From: Alloalcanivorax balearicus MACL04
Lineage (GTDB): Bacteria; Pseudomonadota; Gammaproteobacteria; Pseudomonadales; Alcanivoracaceae
Length of the DNA: 64,000 bases
NCBI RefSeq assembly: GCF_025532145.1
Contig: NZ_ARXS01000018.1
Span: 1-64,000, forward strand
Reading direction: 5' to 3'
Shown here: one piece after another, positions 18,990-26,184 of the stretch
Layout of the letters: every line of letters begins with the position of its first letter
Position numbering within the stretch: position 1 is the first letter of the stretch
Program-made: the position numbers and the translations under genes
The notes under the pieces: generated by a model
The model's database searches: none
Told to the model about the DNA's origin: nothing
What the model saw: only the letters and a program-made list of their open reading frames with translations

Positions 18990-20210
18990 ATGCTGGATTC
19001 TTTTTTTTCCCACCCGGACTTCTGGAAGTTATTCAGTATTCCGTTCATCGCCGGGGCGGTCGGTTGGATCACCAACTGGGCGGCCGTGCAGATGACCTTC
19101 TATCCCCTTGAGTTCATCGGTATCCGTCCGATCTTCGGCTGGCAGGGCATCATTCCATCCAAGGTGGAAAAGATGGCCGGCATCGTGGTGGAGAAAACCC
19201 TGCAGAAGCTCGGCAGTCTGGACGAATTCTTCCGCGAGATGGAACCGGAGAAAATCGCCGCCCACCTGACCAAAAGCATCCAGGCGCGGATGGAGGAATA
19301 CGTCGATGAGGTGATGACCGAGCGCAATTCCGTGCTCTGGGAGAACCTGCCACTGGTGGTGCGCCGCCGTGTTTACAGCCGCGCCCGGCGGGCGATTCCG
19401 GCGGTGATGGACAATGTGGTCGAGGACATCAGCCGCAACCTGGATAGCCTGGTGGACATGAAGCACATGATCGTCAGCCGCATGCGCGAGGATAAGGCGC
19501 TGATGGTGCAGATGTTCAAGGAAGTGGGCGAGCCCGAGTTCCGTTTCGTCACCAATTCCGGCTTCTATTTCGGTTTTCTGTTCGGTCTGATCCAGGTGCC
19601 GGTGTTTATTTTCGTGCCCGGCAACTGGGTGCTTCCGCTGTTCGGTTTTATTGTCGGTATCGCCACCAACTGGCTGGCGCTGAACGTGATTTTCCGGCCG
19701 CTGAACCCGGTGCGGGTGGGGCCGTTCCGGTTTCAGGGACTGTTCCTGAAGCGCCAGAAGGATGTGGCGGAGTCGTTCGCCAAGCTCACCACGGAAGAAC
19801 TGGTGACGCTGCGCAATATTATGTACCAGGTGGTCAACGGACCACGCGGTGACCGCACCAAGGCGTTGATCAAGCGTCATCTGAAGCCGCTGCTCAGCGG
19901 CGGGGTGGTGCGTACCGCGGCGCAGTTAACGGTCGGGCCGGGTGGTTACGCCGACCTCAAGCGCGCGGTGGAGGACAAAGCCGTGGATCTGGCGGTGGAG
20001 CCGTTCGAGGACGACAACTTCAATCGCGAGCGCAGCTCCATTATCGAGCGGCTGATGTGCGATCGCATGCAGGCGCTCAGTTCCGTGGAGTTCCAGGACT
20101 TGCTGCGACCGGCCTTCCAGGAGGATGAGTGGATCCTGATCCTGGTCGGGGGCTTCCTCGGTGCCATGGCCGGGCTGGCGCAACTGATCTTCGTGTTTGG
20201 AGTGGCCTGA
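18990..20210 (+). CDS. DUF445 family membrane protein
   Basis: A 406-aa predicted inner-membrane protein of the DUF445 (YheB/YtwF-like) family. An N-terminal helix motif IPFIAGAVGWITNWAAVQM is followed by FIGWQG-type residues IFGWQGIIPSKVEKMAGIVV. A central pair of helices repeats the motif as LFGFIVGIATNWLALNVIF, and there is a C-terminal helix (LILVGGFLGAMAGLAQLIF). The internal duplication is a family trait. The function is unknown. The next gene starts 2 bp after the stop. The ATG at 18990 is preceded by GGGGAG; an upstream in-frame GTG at 18951 lacks one. Confidence 0.85.
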   Translation: MLDSFFSHPDFWKLFSIPFIAGAVGWITNWAAVQMTFYPLEFIGIRPIFGWQGIIPSKVEKMAGIVVEKTLQKLGSLDEFFREMEPEKIAAHLTKSIQARMEEYVDEVMTERNSVLWENLPLVVRRRVYSRARRAIPAVMDNVVEDISRNLDSLVDMKHMIVSRMREDKALMVQMFKEVGEPEFRFVTNSGFYFGFLFGLIQVPVFIFVPGNWVLPLFGFIVGIATNWLALNVIFRPLNPVRVGPFRFQGLFLKRQKDVAESFAKLTTEELVTLRNIMYQVVNGPRGDRTKALIKRHLKPLLSGGVVRTAAQLTVGPGGYADLKRAVEDKAVDLAVEPFEDDNFNRERSSIIERLMCDRMQALSSVEFQDLLRPAFQEDEWILILVGGFLGAMAGLAQLIFVFGVA

Positions 20211-20212
20211 CC

Positions 20213-20497
20213 ATGGCATCCCTGAGCCTGACTCCGGCGACCCTGGCCATGCTGTTGGTGGGCTGCGCCCTGATCTCCTCCCTGATCACTCTGAGTGTGG
20301 TGGGGCTGGCGGTGAAGTTCCGTCTCTGGCCGGCCCTGGAACGCCATATCGACCAGCGGCTGGAGCAGGCGGCGGACCGTCTGGAAGAGCGTCTGCGCCG
20401 TCGCGTCAGCGGATTGGCCAAGGACCTGGCCCGGGGCGTCGGCGGCCTGGTGGTGGGGCGTCGCGGCCGGGAAGATGATGCCGATCCGGACGCCTGA
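20213..20497 (+). CDS. small membrane-anchored protein
   Basis: A 94-aa protein with one N-terminal transmembrane helix (residues about 9-33) and an Arg/Glu-rich amphipathic tail (HIDQRLEQAADRLEERLRRR) that may form a coiled coil. It starts 2 bp after the DUF445 stop, so it is almost certainly co-transcribed and possibly a partner. It shares layout, though little sequence, with the product at 17412-17723. The function is unknown. Confidence 0.75.
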   Translation: MASLSLTPATLAMLLVGCALISSLITLSVVGLAVKFRLWPALERHIDQRLEQAADRLEERLRRRVSGLAKDLARGVGGLVVGRRGREDDADPDA

Positions 20498-20617
20498 TGC
20501 CGGCCCGGCTGTAGGACAATTCCCCCGTTTTTCCAAGTGCTTTCCCTTATACTGTAGGGCGTTTTTCACAGCGCGCCGGTAATGACCAGGACGGCGCCCG
20601 CTTTCGGGAGAAGCATC

Positions 20618-21067
20618 ATGTCCGATCAACCCAAGGACAATAACCAGGATAAAAAAGACGAACGCAGCCCTTTGCGCACCCTGACCGGCGCCTCCCGGGA
20701 TCTGCGTAAGTACACTCACCAGATCTGGCTGGCGGGGCTTGGCGCTTTTGCCCGTGCCGAGGAAGAGGGCAGTGGTTTCTTCGATGCGTTGGTTGAAGCT
20801 GGCCGCCAGGTGGAAAAGCATACCCGCGAGAAAGCCCCGCGGGTGGAGGACATCAAGGAACGGGTGCGTCATCACACCGGCGAGACCATGGACCGCATGG
20901 AGAAAGCCTTTGATGACCGTCTTAGCAAGGCGCTGTCGCGGCTGGGTATCCCCAACAAGCGGGAAGTGGAGGCGTTGCAACGCCGGGTCCAGGAACTGAC
21001 CGATGCCCTGGAACGGATGGAAGACGAGGAGCCGGAGTCCGACTCCAAACCCCGGGACCCGGAATAA
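20618..21067 (+). CDS. phasin-family (PhaI/PhaF-like) granule protein
   Basis: A 149-aa protein of the poly(hydroxyalkanoate) granule-associated family. The family region is RKYTHQIWLAGLGAFARAEEEGSGFFDALVEAGRQVEK, a long amphipathic helix. A heptad-like C-terminal helix follows (VEALQRRVQELTDALERM), with an acidic tail. Family members coat storage granules and can link them to DNA, but this copy has no basic PhaF-type tail, so it is more like PhaI. The ATG at 20618 follows CGGGAGAAG. A TATACT box near 20546 is a plausible -10. No PHA synthase gene is in the window. Confidence 0.88.
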   Translation: MSDQPKDNNQDKKDERSPLRTLTGASRDLRKYTHQIWLAGLGAFARAEEEGSGFFDALVEAGRQVEKHTREKAPRVEDIKERVRHHTGETMDRMEKAFDDRLSKALSRLGIPNKREVEALQRRVQELTDALERMEDEEPESDSKPRDPE

Positions 21068-21705
21068 ATCGTGGTCCGTTTCTGTGGGATGCTGCCTTGG
21101 CAGCGAATCGACGTGTAAACCGGCTGCCCCACGACTCTGGGACAGCCGCGCCCTTACTTTTCCCCCGCCTATTGCCAGTTTATTCACATAGTTATCCACA
21201 GATGCGCTCAAAGTGCTCCACAGGGGCGCATCAAGCTATGAAAAATAACGCTATTCATCCACGCGGATGACCTGGAACAGCGCAGGAGGGCAAAATCGGG
21301 ACATTGGCGTCTGTTCACTATTGACATCGACAAATCGGTCCGAAACTGTGCACAGCACCTGTTGGGATGTGAAAGCCGGTAACAAAACTTCCCAAAAGGT
21401 CTAAATTGCTTAAAGATGACGTGATAACTATTTGAAAAATAAAGATTTTCTTTAATTGGTCAAAAAAACGTCAAATTGCGCAACCTCCCCTTATTAAGCT
21501 GTCATGGGTTGTTTTCCTCACTTTCTCAACAGGGTTATCCACAGGAACTGTGGAAAACCGGCATGGTCGTTCCAGGTCCCCGATTTTCCCGCCGTTGGGA
21601 CGGTCAAAATCACACCAATGAACAGGTACCGGCGTACTGTCTGGGATGTGAGTCTTCTCGCACCGGTTATGCACCGGCTTATCCACAGAAGTTGTGGGTA
21701 ATTGC
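21068..21705. other. AT-rich non-coding region with DnaA boxes
   Basis: No gene is seen in these 638 bases. Perfect DnaA boxes TTATCCACA lie at 21192-21200, 21535-21543 and 21679-21687. TTATTCACA (21180-21188) also fits the TTATNCACA consensus. One-mismatch boxes lie at 21549-21557 and 21693-21701 (reverse strand) and 21667-21675. Between the outer clusters, 21395-21480 is strikingly AT-rich (for example TTGAAAAATAAAGATTTTCT), like a DNA-unwinding element. The arrangement suggests a chromosomal origin, a DnaA-titration locus or a DnaA-regulated region. No dnaA, gidA or rpmH gene is adjacent. Confidence 0.65.
21121..21148 (+). terminator. possible terminator hairpin after the phasin gene
   Basis: CGGCTG-C-CCCA pairs with TGGG-A-CAGCCG around a 6-base loop. 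The following tract is only weakly T-rich (CCTTACTTTT), so termination is uncertain. Confidence 0.4.
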
Positions 21706-22566
21706 TCAGGCAAAGCCGCTCAGTAATCCCCCGTCCACCAGGAACGAGGTACCGGTGACGTAAGAGGCGTCATCGGAAGCCAGCCAGACCGCGACCTTGG
21801 CCACCTCTTCCGCTGAGGCGATGCGGCGCACCCCGCGAACCAGTTTATTGGCCCGTGCCACCGCTTCCGGGTTGCTGCCGGTGGCACGCCGGAACATGGG
21901 CGTATCGGTTATGCCCGGGGCCACCACGCAGGCGCGCAGGCCCTGATCGGCGTAGTCGAGAGTGGCGCTTTGCGCGAGTGCTTCCAGGGCGGCCTTGCTG
22001 CTGGCGTACGCGGCGCCGCCCGGGCGGGTGGCGTAGGCGTGCTGGGAGGAGGTGATGACGATGCGTCCCGCACCGCTCTCCAGCAGCGGCGGAATCTGGT
22101 ATTTCATCGCCAGGAAGACGCCGCGCAGATTGGTGTGATGAATATGCTCCCAATCCTCCAACGTCAATTGGTGCAGCGGTTTGAACAACACCTCGCCAGC
22201 GTTGTTGTAGCCCACGTCCAGGCGCCCGTAGTGATCCAGTGTTTTATCGATAAAGGCGCGCACCTGCTCCGGCCGGGTGACGTCCGCTTCTATATACAGA
22301 GCCTGGCCGCCTTGTCGCGTGATCTGCTGTTGCACCTGTCTGCCCAGTTCGGTGCGCCGGCCGCAGAAGGTAACCCGGGCGCCTTCGGCGGCGAACAGGC
22401 GGGCGGCGGCGGCACCGATGCCCGAAGTGGCGCCGGTGATGGCAACGACTTTGCCGTGGAAGCGGCCTGGCTGGCGTGGTTGTGCAGGAGGCGATGCCGC
22501 CAGGGCGGCGCTGGCGGCAAGTCCGGTGGCTCCCAGCTTGAGAAAACGTCGACGATCCGGGGTCAT
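21706..22566 (-). CDS. SDR-family oxidoreductase with a Tat signal
   Basis: A 286-aa NAD(P)-dependent short-chain dehydrogenase/reductase. The cofactor motif TGATSGIG, the NNAG motif and the catalytic YASSK tyrosine/lysine pair are all present, with the usual C-terminal VTGTSFLVDGG. Unusually, the N-terminus is a twin-arginine signal (DRRRFLKLGATGLAASAALA), predicting export or membrane tethering of a cofactor-dependent enzyme. The ATG at 22566 with AAGG upstream includes this signal; an in-frame ATG at 22647 is less plausible. It is divergent from a LysR regulator, which probably controls it. The substrate is unknown. Confidence 0.87.
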   Translation of the reverse strand: MTPDRRRFLKLGATGLAASAALAASPPAQPRQPGRFHGKVVAITGATSGIGAAAARLFAAEGARVTFCGRRTELGRQVQQQITRQGGQALYIEADVTRPEQVRAFIDKTLDHYGRLDVGYNNAGEVLFKPLHQLTLEDWEHIHHTNLRGVFLAMKYQIPPLLESGAGRIVITSSQHAYATRPGGAAYASSKAALEALAQSATLDYADQGLRACVVAPGITDTPMFRRATGSNPEAVARANKLVRGVRRIASAEEVAKVAVWLASDDASYVTGTSFLVDGGLLSGFA

Positions 22567-22655
22567 GGATTCAATACCTTCGCGGTGAAAAAGGGGGATT
22601 CCCACCATGCCCTCCAGCAAAGCGGGGATAAATGGGGCCGATCGCATGGTATTTT

Positions 22656-22668
22656 TGACTCCGAGTCA
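22656..22668. promoter_or_regulatory. palindrome between SDR and LysR genes
   Basis: TGACTC-C-GAGTCA is a perfect 13-base palindrome midway between the divergent starts at 22566 and 22697. It is a good candidate binding site for the LysR regulator next to it. Confidence 0.5.
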
Positions 22669-22696
22669 TTAATGCATGCTTGGCAAGGCGGTCTTC

Positions 22697-23641
22697 ATGT
22701 CCCTGGAAACCACGGAAATCAGTGTCTTCGTCAGTGTCGTCAAACTGGGCAGCTTTGCCCGTGCCGCGCAGGAGCACGGCATGACCCCTTCCGGAGTCAG
22801 CCGCGTGGTATCCCGCCTGGAGGAGCGGTTGGCGGTACGCCTGTTGCAGAGATCCACCCGGCGGTTGTCGCTGACCGAATCCGGTGCCGTGTTGTTCCGG
22901 CGCGGCCAGCGTGTTCTGCAAGAACTGCAACAGACGGAAAGCGAGGTCACCGCCGCCAGCCGGCATCCAAAGGGCGTCGTCCGTGTCAACGCACCGGTGG
23001 TGTTCGGGCGGCAGCACATCGTGCCGTTGCTGAAACCGCTGCGTGATCGCTATCCGGAGCTGTCGATTGAACTGGCGTTGAGCGATCGCTTTATTGATCT
23101 CATCGACGACGGCGTGGACCTGGCCATTCGCATCGGCGCACTGGAGGATTCCCGTCTGGTGGCGCGCCGGCTGTGCGCCAACCGGCGTTTGCTGGTGGCC
23201 AGTCCGGCTTATATTCGCCGCCATGGCGTGCCCCGTGAGCCGAAGGAACTGAGCGATCACCAGTGCCTGATCTTCACCGCGCTGGAGAAGCCGCGCCATT
23301 GGCGGCTGCAGGGGCCCGAGGGCACGGTGTCGGTACCGGTGGCGGGGCCCGTGGTCTGTAATAACGGTGAGGTGCTGACCGAGGCCGCCAAGGCCGGCTT
23401 GGGCATCGCCATGGGGGTGACGTTCTCGATCGCTGACGCGCTGCTTTCAGGTGATCTGGTAAGGGTCTTGCCGGAATACGAATTCGAGCCCTCGGCGGTG
23501 CATGCGGTTTACCCGTCGGCGCGGCAACTGTCGCGCAAGGTGCGGGCGGTGGTGGACTTCCTGGCGGAATCCTTGCCGGGGCCGCCGTCCTGGGATCTGG
23601 CATTGCGCGGCAAGGTGGTGGGGTTTGAGCCGACGCCCTGA
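22697..23641 (+). CDS. LysR-family transcriptional regulator
   Basis: A 314-aa regulator. The N-terminal helix-turn-helix reads GSFARAAQEHGMTPSGVSRVVSRLEERL, followed by the LysR linker and a substrate-binding-like effector domain (ASPAYIRRHGVP, NNGEVLTEAAKAGLGIAMG). The type is that of the CrgA/aaeR-like subgroup, which often controls an adjacent divergent dehydrogenase. The ATG at 22697 is preceded by AAGG at 22685-22688; an ATG seven codons earlier is possible. The effector is unknown. Confidence 0.92.
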   Translation: MSLETTEISVFVSVVKLGSFARAAQEHGMTPSGVSRVVSRLEERLAVRLLQRSTRRLSLTESGAVLFRRGQRVLQELQQTESEVTAASRHPKGVVRVNAPVVFGRQHIVPLLKPLRDRYPELSIELALSDRFIDLIDDGVDLAIRIGALEDSRLVARRLCANRRLLVASPAYIRRHGVPREPKELSDHQCLIFTALEKPRHWRLQGPEGTVSVPVAGPVVCNNGEVLTEAAKAGLGIAMGVTFSIADALLSGDLVRVLPEYEFEPSAVHAVYPSARQLSRKVRAVVDFLAESLPGPPSWDLALRGKVVGFEPTP

Positions 23642-23688
23642 TGTGTGGGGCGGCACGGATACGGATCAAGCTGCCTGTTGCCAGGTGG

Positions 23689-23798
23689 GGAGAGTCGACG
23701 GGCAGCGTTCCAGGACACGCTGCAAGCACATCCATGTGGGCTCGGGTTTGGCCTTCCCTGGCCAAACACGGTCCTGGAACGCTGCCCGCCGACTCTCC
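23689..23798. repeat. 110-bp nested inverted repeat
   Basis: 28-base outer arms (23689-23716 and 23771-23798) match with one mismatch; the core is GGGCAGCGTTCCAGGAC. An inner perfect pair, GTTTGGCC (23746-23753) and GGCCAAAC (23760-23767), sits within. It lies in the 347-base gap after the LysR gene (23642-23988), where no gene is otherwise seen. It could be a small non-autonomous element or a large transcript hairpin. Confidence 0.75.
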
Positions 23799-23988
23799 AC
23801 GAGCTCTGAAACCGCCTGCTTCGACCCACCTCCCGAGCTACGCGGCGGTATATGGAGCGACAGTGGCCCATGAGCCGCGAGCTGTAGGATTGATGAGCCT
23901 CCGGCAAGAATGCCTTGAGGCACCGGGGCTGTTTCATGGTTCCGCCGCCGCCTAGTCTGGGGGGCTCATGAACCTCGAGGAGAAACGG

Positions 23989-24783
23989 ATGAGAAAAGCG
24001 GCGGGCATTTTTCTACTGTCGATAGGGTTGGCAACGGGCGCCCGGGCGGAATTGGCGCCGGAAGATCTGGTCTATCAGTTGGCGCCGACCGCCGCGTTGA
24101 GTGCCGGTGTCCTGGAGGGCGGCACTCGCTTCAGCCGGATGCTGGCACTGGGGGACTTTGGCCTCGGCGCTCTTAGCCCGGTGGACGGCGAGGTCATCGT
24201 GTTGGGCGGCAAGGCGTACCAGGCCGACCTGGAAGGCCGGATCAGGGCGTTGTCGGAGCAGGAGCAAACCCCGTTCCTGACGGTCAAGCGGTTTACCCGG
24301 GATCAACGCTTCACCTTGCCGCAAGTGCGGGGGATGGCGCATCTGGCCCGTGCCCTGGATGCCCGATTGCCGTCGGTCAATGGCGTTTACGCGGTGCGGC
24401 TGGACGGGCGTTTCCAAGCTCTGAAATTACGCAGCGTGCCCAGGCAAAAGCCGCCATATCGGCCCATTGATCAGGTGGTAGCCGAGCAGAACGTGTATGA
24501 GCTGGCTGATGTGACGGGTACTCTGGTGGGGTTCCGGTTGCCGGATTACCTGGCCGCGGTCAGCGGTGCCGGCTATCACTTTCACTTCATTGACTGGGAG
24601 CGGCGCCGGGGCGGTCATCTGCTGGACCTGCGTGGTGAAGACCTGACCGTGTCCGTGGACAGGGGGGCCGGGGTGGCGCTGTTGTTGCCGGAAGACGAGG
24701 CTTTCGCCGATGCCGACTTACGCTTGGACTCACAAAGCACGGCCCGCTTTCAGCGGGCCGTGCGAGGGGAAGCAGGGCAGTAA
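23989..24783 (+). CDS. exported acetolactate decarboxylase
   Basis: A 264-aa enzyme that converts acetolactate to acetoin. Family motifs are FSRMLALGDFGLGAL, DGEVIVLGGKAYQAD, FTLPQVRGMAHLARAL and the zinc-site segment GYHFHFIDWERRRGGHLLD. The N-terminus is a clear signal peptide (RKAAGIFLLSIGLATGARA), so the enzyme should act in the periplasm or outside, which is unusual for a Gram-negative. AGGAG precedes the ATG at 23989. No acetolactate synthase or butanediol dehydrogenase adjoins it. It converges on the TRAP gene with only 6 bp between stops. Confidence 0.88.
   Translation: MRKAAGIFLLSIGLATGARAELAPEDLVYQLAPTAALSAGVLEGGTRFSRMLALGDFGLGALSPVDGEVIVLGGKAYQADLEGRIRALSEQEQTPFLTVKRFTRDQRFTLPQVRGMAHLARALDARLPSVNGVYAVRLDGRFQALKLRSVPRQKPPYRPIDQVVAEQNVYELADVTGTLVGFRLPDYLAAVSGAGYHFHFIDWERRRGGHLLDLRGEDLTVSVDRGAGVALLLPEDEAFADADLRLDSQSTARFQRAVRGEAGQ
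24737..24763 (-). terminator. hairpin at the convergent gene ends, inside the decarboxylase 3' end
   Basis: A perfect 12-bp stem (GCACGGCCCGCT / AGCGGGCCGTGC) with a 3-base loop. Read on the minus strand, just past the TRAP gene stop, it is followed by TTTGTG. It is encoded within decarboxylase codons about 250-259, so one sequence seems to serve as coding sequence and as the neighbour's terminator. Confidence 0.5.
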
Positions 24784-24789
24784 GGGTGG

Positions 24790-25965
24790 TTACAGCCCGT
24801 ACTGGCTGACGTCCACTTTCGAGTAGATTTCGTTCCAGTACAGGTCCGCCAGCGCCTCGCTGCTGTCCACGTCCTTGACCAGTGTCATCCATTTTTCCAG
24901 CAGAGGACGGAAGGTGGCGATCATCTCCGCGGCGTCGTCCACGCCGTATTTCTTCTGGTAGTTGGCGGCGATGGTCTCCATGTCCTTTTCGATGAACTGC
25001 TCGGTGGTGGTGACCATGGCGTCGTCGGCTTCGTGCATGGCGATGCCTTTTTCCTTGGCTTCCTTGAGCGCGCGCTCGTCATCTATCCGGTAACCCCAGG
25101 TGGTGTGCGCGTTGGAGTCGGCCGCGGCATGCAGCAGCGCTTTGCGTTGCGCCTCGGTGAGCCCCTGCCAGACTTTGCGGTTGGTGCTCAGGGACAGGCC
25201 TCCGTAGATGCCAAGAGGGGCGCCCAGCGTGATGTCGGTGGTGACTTCCATCAGGTTGAAGCTGATCAGTTCGGCGGCGGCCTGCATGGTGCAGTCGACG
25301 GCGCCCTGGCTCAGGCCCTCGTAAATCTCGTTCACCGACATGGTCACCGGCGTGGCGCCCAGCGCTTCGGCTGCCCGGGCCCATTGCGCGCCGCCCACGC
25401 GGACCCGCTTATCGCTGAGATCCTTGAGCGTATCCACGGGCTTGTTGCAGAGAAAATAGTAGGGGGATGCCGCCGAACCGCCGCTGAAAACATGGTCGTG
25501 TGCTTCCCATTCCGCGACACATTCCGGGCAGTGCTCGAACACGAACTCGCTGACCGCGCCGGCGTAGGCGAGGTTGGACAGGGATTTCGGAGCGCCCATC
25601 AGGTCGGTGAGCATGGTCAGCTCGGCCACCAGGTTGGTGCGCGGATACTCGGACGGGAAATAGGGATAGATCATGGAGCCGATGTCGGTCATGCCTTTTT
25701 CCACCCCGCCGGACATCTCCGCGAAGCTGAGCAGGGACATCATATAAACCTTGGCGGTGAGGTCGCCACCGGAGTGCTCCTTCAGGGACTTGGCGAACTG
25801 CTCCGCCGACAGGCCGCCGATGGAGTTGGGGGCGGACCCGGTGGCGAAACGCAGCTGTTCCGCGCTGGCCCCGGAGCTGAACAGCAGGGCAGCGAGAGCG
25901 GCAAGCAGGACAGAGAATGCGGGGCCGCGACGGGAAGCCGCGCCCCGTGAACGAAATACCGACAT
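24790..25965 (-). CDS. TRAP transporter solute-binding protein (DctP type)
   Basis: A 391-aa periplasmic binding protein. A signal peptide ends near SSGASA. The DctP fold is seen in LRFATGSAPNSIGG, GVEKGMTDIG, the substrate-region DKRVRVGGAQWARAAEALGATPVTM and YEGLSQGAVDC. Such proteins bind carboxylates or related acids and deliver them to a DctQ-DctM membrane pair, but no dctQ or dctM is nearby, so this is an orphan receptor. It starts at ATG 25965 with AAGGAGAA upstream. The ligand is unknown. Confidence 0.88.
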   Translation of the reverse strand: MSVFRSRGAASRRGPAFSVLLAALAALLFSSGASAEQLRFATGSAPNSIGGLSAEQFAKSLKEHSGGDLTAKVYMMSLLSFAEMSGGVEKGMTDIGSMIYPYFPSEYPRTNLVAELTMLTDLMGAPKSLSNLAYAGAVSEFVFEHCPECVAEWEAHDHVFSGGSAASPYYFLCNKPVDTLKDLSDKRVRVGGAQWARAAEALGATPVTMSVNEIYEGLSQGAVDCTMQAAAELISFNLMEVTTDITLGAPLGIYGGLSLSTNRKVWQGLTEAQRKALLHAAADSNAHTTWGYRIDDERALKEAKEKGIAMHEADDAMVTTTEQFIEKDMETIAANYQKKYGVDDAAEMIATFRPLLEKWMTLVKDVDSSEALADLYWNEIYSKVDVSQYGL

Positions 25966-26184
25966 GGGAATGTTCTCCTTCTTATATAACCCGAAATGGG
26001 TCTTTCATCCTGTCGGTGGGCGGCGGCAATTAACGTCGTCGGAATGGACGATTATGAAAGCGCTCCGGGCCGGCCGCTGGATCGCGATAACGGTTCTGTC
26101 CCATGGAGCTCGTTCGATCCGACGATGGTAGCGGTGCCGGCAAGGGGTTTAATGGGGCAGGTCAGGCCATAACAAGGACAAGTC

